A stretch of 64,000 bases of DNA from Legionella longbeachae (GTDB lineage Bacteria > Pseudomonadota > Gammaproteobacteria > Legionellales > Legionellaceae), in the NCBI RefSeq assembly GCF_004283175.1, contig NZ_RXNW01000003.1, positions 236,786-300,785 of the forward strand, in the 5' to 3' direction. Numbering within the stretch: the first letter of the stretch is position 1; each line of letters begins with the position of its first letter. Below, piece after piece: positions 58,879 through 64,000 of this stretch. Below the pieces are notes generated by a model. It worked only from the letters and a program-made list of their open reading frames with translations, was not told where the DNA came from and ran no database searches. The position numbers were made by a program, and so were the translations under genes.

Positions 58879-60081
58879 TTAATCTAACAGCAAAGAAGGT
58901 TTAAAATCTCTAAAATAAGCATTCTTAATTTTTGTTGCATGCGATTTGATGATCTTTACAGGCTTTAACTTTATCGCTTTTAAAGAAAAGTTAGCTATAG
59001 TTTCAAATTCTGTATCAATATTAGTCATTTCTCCATTATAATTTAGATAACGAATAATTTTACCTTCCAAAAATGACTGATAGCTAGGGTTTGAATGAAC
59101 AGAGGTCGGAAACCCCAAGATATTTAAATTTGTTCGGTCAAAACCAAATCCAATGATGATTATTTCTTTAGCATCCGTTATGAGGGATTTAAGATGTGGC
59201 ATATGACTGGTGCTGTCACGCATAGTTTCTATATTGTCTTTTAATTCAAAAGCCTTGGCGAATCTTTTCGTACTGCTTATACTTTTATTGCCTGTTTTCT
59301 TTTCAAAATTATACTTCCCATACTCAAATTCGATATTTTTATATAGACTCCCGTACACGTGCTCTATTCTATATTGCTCTAAATATGATAAATCAGGGTA
59401 TGTATTTTTTAATATTTCAATGTTAGATAATGTGTTATGTAAATAATAATCTAGGCTCATATCATAGTTAAAAGTAATAATTTTTAACTTTGGATCAAAT
59501 ATATTGGCTGGATTATCGGCACAGCCATATAAAATGTCATTTAAAAGATAGGGATACCAATGGTCATCGTATTTGTTCTTTTCGGATTTTCCCCAGAATG
59601 AAACATTAAAATCATTTATATTTTCTAATTTAAGAAGAGTATAAACAATCATTAATTTCCCAGCTTTTTCATGGCTTGGGTTGTCACGTAAAAAGATATC
59701 AATCGATACAGGAGAATACTGATTAATAGCTTCTTTAAGTTCATTAAGCTCTTTTATTTCATTTAGCTTAATTTTTAAAAAGAAATACCCCTTATTATCA
59801 AGTTGTATCATTTCTCGTTTTAACGACGCATTTATTTGATGATTGTTTATTCGTTGGTTTTCTGGAATATCTGAAATTTTAGGACAAAATTTATTATTCT
59901 CAGCAAACATAGATAAATTGAAATTACATGGGGGCTCTGTTTGTTTTAATGGAAAAAATACTTCGTCCGTTTCTATATTATCAATTATTTTTTTAACAAG
60001 CTCAGCTCCAGTAGGATATCCATAATTTAAACTTGAACCTGCGCCTAGAATTAACAAAGTGTTGTGCGAAAACATAAACAT
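58879..60081 (-). CDS. SIR2-like domain protein
   Basis: About 400 residues. The N-terminal NTLLILGAGSSLNYGYPTG is the nucleotide-binding start of SIR2-like domains; IITFNYDMSLDYYL (around residue 200), EHVYGSLYK (~240) and IIIIGFGFDRTNLNIL (~305) are further family segments, giving the N and H expected for NAD hydrolysis. Bacterial SIR2-like proteins often deplete NAD during phage attack (Thoeris, DSR, Avs). It is a single-domain, stand-alone version with a unique insertion between the first and second motifs. The start is uncertain: 60081, 60075 or 60135. Confidence 0.82.
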   Translation of the reverse strand: MFMFSHNTLLILGAGSSLNYGYPTGAELVKKIIDNIETDEVFFPLKQTEPPCNFNLSMFAENNKFCPKISDIPENQRINNHQINASLKREMIQLDNKGYFFLKIKLNEIKELNELKEAINQYSPVSIDIFLRDNPSHEKAGKLMIVYTLLKLENINDFNVSFWGKSEKNKYDDHWYPYLLNDILYGCADNPANIFDPKLKIITFNYDMSLDYYLHNTLSNIEILKNTYPDLSYLEQYRIEHVYGSLYKNIEFEYGKYNFEKKTGNKSISSTKRFAKAFELKDNIETMRDSTSHMPHLKSLITDAKEIIIIGFGFDRTNLNILGFPTSVHSNPSYQSFLEGKIIRYLNYNGEMTNIDTEFETIANFSLKAIKLKPVKIIKSHATKIKNAYFRDFKPSLLLD

Positions 60082-60352
60082 CTTAATTTTGCAATGAAAT
60101 AGCTTAAGATTAGCCGCTAAAAATAATCTAATCAATAAAATAACATATTTATAAAGTAATATTTAAAATAAAAAAAAGGGTAAATTAGTCATAACAATAA
60201 GGCTTAAGTTTTTTCTTTTGCATGATTGTTTTTGTCTTTCGGTCTCTCTTTGGTTGTCATTGAAAGGATCCCTTAAAATCTTTGTGAGAGGATTCGATTC
60301 TAGAGCCTAGCTTTTGATATTCCTGAAAGCTACTGTTACTTAAAATAACGTT

Positions 60353-60424
60353 GATTAATAAAGCCATATTTTATTAATCATAATTATGCTATATTCTGAT
60401 TAATAAAAAGAGAGGTTATTAATC
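60353..60424 (+). promoter_or_regulatory. Twin palindromic operators upstream of the Fic gene
   Basis: GATTAATAAA (60353-60362) / TTTATTAATC (60370-60379) and GATTAATAA (60398-60406) / TTATTAATC (60416-60424) are two perfect inverted repeats. The second spans the AGAGAGG ribosome-binding site and touches the ATG. The upstream part of the gap (60082-60352) shows no gene. Confidence 0.8.
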
Positions 60425-61534
60425 ATGAAATGGAATTGGCAGCTTGAAAATTGGCCTAATTTTACTTGGGACTCAGATAAATTAGTTGTGTATGAGCAGT
60501 CTTTTACTGAGAGTGCTGGGATTATTATTGGTTCCTCACAACATATTTCTCAAGAAGGTAAGCAAAATTTATTTATCGATTTGATGTGTACTGATGCTTT
60601 GGATAGCTCTGAAATTGAAGGTGAGCATTTAAACAGAGATAGCGTTCAATCTTCAATAAAAAAAGAGTTAGGGTTATCTACAGAAGCTCCTAGAGCGAGC
60701 ATGGCAGAGCGTGGGATCGCTAAAATGATGGTTAACTTATATCAAACGATTCATAGTCCGCTAACACATCAGGTTTTATTTGAATGGCATCAATTTTTAA
60801 TGGGTAATAGCCATCATTTGGAACATATTGGTCAATATCGTAATCATGAAGAAGCAATGCAAATTGTTTCTGGGCCTGATTATGATCGAAAAATCCATTT
60901 TGAAGCACCTCCCTCAAAACGTGTTCCGGCCGAAATGGAGCAATTTATTAATTGGTTTGAACGAAGTTCTCTCACCGGTTCAGCCCCATTACCCACATTA
61001 ACCCGAGCAGGAATAGCTCATTTGTGGTTTGAGAGTATCCATCCTTTTGAAGATGGAAATGGAAGAATAGGACGAGCTATAGCAGAAAAAGCCTTATCGC
61101 AAGGATTTTCAAAACCAGTAATGACAGTATTGGCAAAAATATTATTAAAAAAGAGAAAGGTATATTATCAGCAATTAGGTTTAGCAAGTAAAACTTTAGA
61201 CTTAACATCTTGGTTAATATGGTTTGCTAACATCGCCTTAGAAGCGCAACAAAATACTTATTTGTATATTGATTTTATTATTAAGAAATCTGTAATTTTA
61301 AGGGGAGCGGAAGGGAAAATTAATCCAAGACAAGAAAAGGTCTTATTAAGATTATTTCATGCTGGGCCTAATGGATTTGTAGGTGGTTTAAGTGCTAAAA
61401 ATTATATGAGCATAACAGGCGCGCCCATCGCTACAACAACCAGAGATCTAAATGACTTAGTTAAAAAAAATATTCTCAAACGAACTGGCGAACTTAAAGC
61501 GACTCGTTATTTTTTAAATCTTGATAATACTTAA
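60425..61534 (+). CDS. Fic family AMP-transferase with C-terminal winged helix
   Basis: 369 residues. An N-terminal DUF4172-like part carries the inhibitory helix S61-x3-E65-G66 (class II Fic), then the Fic motif HPFEDGNGRIGR at 206-217, intact for AMP transfer. The last ~70 residues (NPRQEKVLLRLFHAG...SAKNYMSITGAPIATTTRDLNDLVKKNILKRTG) form a winged-helix DNA-binding domain. Self-inhibition by the N-terminal helix is family knowledge. Autoregulation through the two upstream palindromes is my inference. Confidence 0.92.
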   Translation: MKWNWQLENWPNFTWDSDKLVVYEQSFTESAGIIIGSSQHISQEGKQNLFIDLMCTDALDSSEIEGEHLNRDSVQSSIKKELGLSTEAPRASMAERGIAKMMVNLYQTIHSPLTHQVLFEWHQFLMGNSHHLEHIGQYRNHEEAMQIVSGPDYDRKIHFEAPPSKRVPAEMEQFINWFERSSLTGSAPLPTLTRAGIAHLWFESIHPFEDGNGRIGRAIAEKALSQGFSKPVMTVLAKILLKKRKVYYQQLGLASKTLDLTSWLIWFANIALEAQQNTYLYIDFIIKKSVILRGAEGKINPRQEKVLLRLFHAGPNGFVGGLSAKNYMSITGAPIATTTRDLNDLVKKNILKRTGELKATRYFLNLDNT

Positions 61535-61640
61535 ATGAAGTTTGTTGAATTTGAATGCAGTGAGTGTCCAATCTAAATGCCCAGCAGTGAGTTCCAAAAT
61601 GGAACTTACTGAAGCTTATAATTTAACAGAAATTGTAAAA

Positions 61641-62882
61641 TTATATTTGTTCTTTATTTATAGTTGGTATCGCAATTACTTCAGCAGATTTAATTACTCC
61701 CATACACTTCAAAACATAATCAGTAATAAGCTGCATTGGCTTTCTCAATCGTTCCACATCGACGATAATATACCCTGCAGTCACATCATTACTCATCTTA
61801 TGGTTCATTAAACGCTTTAGGGCATAAGCAGGGATATCCAGACTTTCTGCAATGGTTATGAACGTACGTCTCAAATCATGTACTGTGAAATGAACACCTG
61901 AATTTTTTGTAACATGTGCCATTTGCTTGCGCGGTTCTATAATATGGCCTGCGGCTCCTGGTCCTGGGAAAACATAGTCGTTAATTGCTTTTGTCTTTCT
62001 AGCGATTAGCAAATCATAAAGAAAATCAGAAAGGGGGAGGGTATGGGATTCATTGTTTTTTGTTTTATTAATAGTAAATGTTTTCGCTTTTAAGTCGATG
62101 TCAGACCATTTTAAAGTAGCTGCTTCTTGTCGGCGTAGTCCTGTCAGTAAAATGAGCAGCAAATAATCACGTAATGTTTCATTTTGAATTTGTTGTAATC
62201 CTGCATACCAGGCGGCAAGTTCATGAGATTTTATATAAGTTTTTCGTCGTTCAATGCGATACCAGGCTCGTGTTTGTGATAGGCGTTTTACTGGGTTATC
62301 TATGAAAAGAGAGTGTCCACTATTATCTTCGTATTGACCAGCAGCAAAATTGAATAGGGCGCGTAGTATTCTCATGGCCAAATTCGCATAGGCTTCACCA
62401 CGTTCTTGGCCTAGTTTTTCATGATATTTGGCAATACGATCTCGGGTAATAGATAACATCGGTTTGCTTTTCCAGTTGGTGAAGGCTTTATCTAATATAT
62501 GTTTGTAGTTATCTAGAGTTTTGGGTTTTAAGTTCTTTCTGGTTTTAATGTAGTCTTTAAAGACTTGATTGAGGGTTATATCTTGAATTGCTGCTGCCTT
62601 TTTCTCAGCAACTGGATCAATACCCATAGCGATTTGCCCCAAGAGATGCAGGGCTTTGTTCTTTGCCATTTCAGCGGTTAACTCTGGGTAATGCCCTAAA
62701 GTAATTCGGCAGCGTTTTTTATTGATGAATTTTTCAACGAAAAAAGCTTTTGCTCCTCCCGAAGTAACACGTATACCAAATCCCTTTAGGTTGTCATCGT
62801 AATATCTTTTTTGCGCTGTTTTTCCTTCTTCCGTTGCTTGAGGAAGAGGGAGGTTTTCTACGTTTGTTTTGTTTATTTTCAT
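61641..62882 (-). CDS. int: P4-type tyrosine integrase
   Basis: 413 residues. The N-terminal DUF4102 arm-binding domain (GFGIRVTSGGAKAFFVE, TLGHYPELT) precedes the core and catalytic domains with R250 (TGLRRQEAATL), H335 and R338 (HDLRRTF), H361 (LMNHK) and the nucleophile Y371 (GYIIVD). All catalytic residues are present, so it should be active. It lies beside the right attachment site and transcribes inward, with three phased GTGTCGCA repeats upstream. Confidence 0.95.
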   Translation of the reverse strand: MKINKTNVENLPLPQATEEGKTAQKRYYDDNLKGFGIRVTSGGAKAFFVEKFINKKRCRITLGHYPELTAEMAKNKALHLLGQIAMGIDPVAEKKAAAIQDITLNQVFKDYIKTRKNLKPKTLDNYKHILDKAFTNWKSKPMLSITRDRIAKYHEKLGQERGEAYANLAMRILRALFNFAAGQYEDNSGHSLFIDNPVKRLSQTRAWYRIERRKTYIKSHELAAWYAGLQQIQNETLRDYLLLILLTGLRRQEAATLKWSDIDLKAKTFTINKTKNNESHTLPLSDFLYDLLIARKTKAINDYVFPGPGAAGHIIEPRKQMAHVTKNSGVHFTVHDLRRTFITIAESLDIPAYALKRLMNHKMSNDVTAGYIIVDVERLRKPMQLITDYVLKCMGVIKSAEVIAIPTINKEQI

Positions 62883-62909
62883 AGTCGATTTTTATGTTCG
62901 GTTTTTTAT

Positions 62910-62939
62910 GTGTCGCATCTGTGTCGCACTTGTGTCGCA
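62910..62939 (+). promoter_or_regulatory. Three phased GTGTCGCA repeats, putative integrase arm sites (right)
   Basis: GTGTCGCA at 62910-62917, 62921-62928 and 62932-62939, each 11 bp apart, i.e. one helical turn. They lie between the integrase start and attR, and may also overlap its promoter. Confidence 0.7.
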
Positions 62940-63059
62940 CAATTGTTTAAAATTCATTAATAGAACTTATAACGTAATGGTGTTGCAACATCAAGTAAAT
63001 AAAAGAAAATTAAAAGAATTTAAAAATGTGTCTAATTGGCTAAAACACATAATTTACTA

Positions 63060-63122
63060 ATTCGTAATCAGAAGGTCCGCAGTTCGATTCTGCGCAGCGG
63101 CATTGTAAAATCAATAAGTTAC
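63060..63122 (+). repeat. attR: right copy of the 63-bp island repeat
   Basis: It repeats 44577-44639 with two differences. It has only the 3' part of tRNA-Thr, so it is not a working tRNA gene. Its T-stem is fully Watson-Crick paired. Confidence 0.92.
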
Positions 63123-63151
63123 AAATAGAAAGTTAAAAATTGAAGAAATTT

Positions 63152-63168
63152 GGTACCTTTTTGGTACC
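63152..63168. repeat. Two phased GGTACC repeats outside the island
   Basis: GGTACC at 63152-63157 and 63163-63168, also 11 bp apart, with TTT-rich flanks, 30 bp beyond attR. The geometry resembles the arm sites inside the island. The rest of the gap to 63363 shows no gene. Confidence 0.5.
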
Positions 63169-63363
63169 AGTTTTGAAATGTAATTAATAGATATTAATTG
63201 ATATCAATATAACGGGTATTTTCCGCGCCTTTCCCAAAAACGGGGGCATATTATCAAGCCCATAAAACTCTAACTCTTAATCTATAGTTTTCAAAGTTTC
63301 TGGGTCTTTCCCAATTACCTGAATCTTCTACACATCTTGTCTATCGCAAAGAAACATGATCAA

Positions 63364-63384
63364 ATCACCTCTTTTTGAGGTGAT
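63364..63384 (+). promoter_or_regulatory. Hairpin sequestering the transposase ribosome-binding site
   Basis: ATCACCTC (63364-63371) pairs perfectly with GAGGTGAT (63377-63384) around five T. The 3' arm contains the Shine-Dalgarno GAGGTG, 4 bp before the ATG at 63387. Confidence 0.8.
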
Positions 63385-63386
63385 GT

Positions 63387-64000
63387 ATGGATTTAGCCAT
63401 AGAGGATGCTGCGGCATGGTCGGAAGCTATTTTTGGTTCAGTTGATTTAGGTGATAAACGACTGACTCGTCGGTTAACTCAGATAGGTAAACAACTATCA
63501 TCCATGCCTGGTGGTTGTCTTCCTGAAAGTTGTGAAGGTCAGGATGCGCTTATAGAAGGGAGTTATCGGTTTTTACGCAATAAACGAGTCACTGCGAATC
63601 AAATTGCAGAGGGTGGCTATCAAGTAACAAGTTGGTTATCTCAGTCAAACCCCACGCTTTTAGCGATTGAAGATACGACCACGCTATCCTATACCCATCA
63701 AGTAAAAGAATCGTTAGGAGATTTAGGTGGTCCCAAAGAAAAAAGCAATCGCGGTTTTCATGTTCACACCACCCTGCTCATGGATGCAGAGCAAGAGAAA
63801 ACAATAGGATTAATAGCGCAAGAACGTTGGTGTCGAGATATCAAAGAAAGAGGCAAAAAAAATCATCGACGAGTAAGGTTATATACAGAGAAAGAAAGTT
63901 ATAAATGGGAAAGGAATACCCGAGAGTTAGAGAACCGTCTGGGTTCTAAAATGTTTGATGTGATTTCTGTTTGCGATAGGGAGGCAGATATCTTTGAATA
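63387..64000 (+). CDS. IS4-family (IS50-like) transposase, 3' end outside the window
   Basis: At least 204 codons, open to the window edge. The reading resembles the Tn5/IS50 transposase group: WSEAIFGSVDLGDKRLTRRL at the start, the first catalytic Asp in AIEDTTTLSY, RGFHVHTTLL, and the second Asp in VCDREADIFE, the last visible residues. The final catalytic Glu lies beyond the window. Element ends could not be identified. It lies just outside the island. Confidence 0.9.
   Translation, partial: MDLAIEDAAAWSEAIFGSVDLGDKRLTRRLTQIGKQLSSMPGGCLPESCEGQDALIEGSYRFLRNKRVTANQIAEGGYQVTSWLSQSNPTLLAIEDTTTLSYTHQVKESLGDLGGPKEKSNRGFHVHTTLLMDAEQEKTIGLIAQERWCRDIKERGKKNHRRVRLYTEKESYKWERNTRELENRLGSKMFDVISVCDREADIFE

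Larger units (their letters stand above)
44577..63122. mobile_element. 18.5-kb genomic island integrated in tRNA-Thr
   Basis: The island lies between two copies of a 63-bp direct repeat and carries its own tyrosine integrase at the right end. Phased putative integrase sites lie inside both ends. Cargo includes toxin-antitoxin modules, a replication-like AlpA/DUF927 cassette, a helicase-nuclease, a SIR2-like protein and a Fic protein. No conjugation genes are seen, so it would need help to transfer. Confidence 0.9.

Noticed and set aside
61542-61811. 89-codon plus-strand frame after fic
   Set aside because: It is antisense to the end of the integrase gene.
44577-63122. Island as an integrative conjugative element
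   Set aside because: No relaxase, coupling protein or type IV secretion genes are present, so it is at most mobilisable.

Overview
The window looks like the chromosome of a Legionella-type gammaproteobacterium. This is inferred from AT-rich genes, the conserved rph-yicC-gmk-rpoZ-spoT block, a bacterial THI5-type HMP-P synthase in a thiamine operon (a homologue is known in Legionella pneumophila), a periplasmic multicopper oxidase, and several large proteins without recognisable relatives. No rRNA or CRISPR array is visible. One complete tRNA gene is present (tRNA-Thr, anticodon CGT).

Layout. 0-11 kb is mostly housekeeping: RNase PH, YicC, guanylate kinase, RNA polymerase omega, SpoT, RidA, the ABC-F ATPase Uup, two membrane proteins and QueA. 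Next to queA, where tgt sits in E. coli, is a short TGT-like protein that keeps the zinc site but seems to have lost the catalytic aspartate. 11.9-20 kb holds two very large unknown genes on the + strand. The first is broken by a frameshift and the second has an in-frame amber codon near its 5' end. 21.4-26 kb is a thiamine operon behind a sigma70-like promoter and a TPP riboswitch: THI5, thiO, thiS, thiG, and a ThiD-like/ThiE fusion whose ThiD half appears degenerate. 26-30.7 kb carries a J-domain protein and a tightly overlapping ATP-grasp / acyltransferase / Rieske oxygenase operon that looks like a small uncharacterised biosynthetic pathway. ThiF/MoeB-rhodanese, a multicopper oxidase and yajC-secD-secF follow. 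Then come a UbiA-family transferase, a nucleotide-sugar 4,6-dehydratase, CsaA, a membrane protein and an amino-acid permease.

From 44.58 to 63.06 kb lies an 18.5-kb genomic island in the 3' end of tRNA-Thr. It is bounded by a 63-bp direct repeat with two mismatches, and a P4-type tyrosine integrase sits at the right end. Direct repeats with 11-bp phasing (GTGTCGCA) occur just inside both ends and are probably integrase arm sites. Cargo: two possible metal-binding or nuclease-like proteins, an XRE antitoxin with a truncated RelE toxin, a complete Phd-Doc module with its operator, an AlpA/DUF927 replication-like cassette bracketed by GGGACA iterons, a degenerate recombinase, a hairpin-rich non-coding region, a 1704-residue DUF4011-type helicase with a C-terminal Vsr-like nuclease, a SIR2-like protein, and a Fic protein behind two palindromic operators. 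The content resembles a defence island. Beyond the right boundary are phased GGTACC repeats, perhaps from a second element, and the start of an IS4-family (IS50-like) transposase whose ribosome-binding site is locked in a hairpin.
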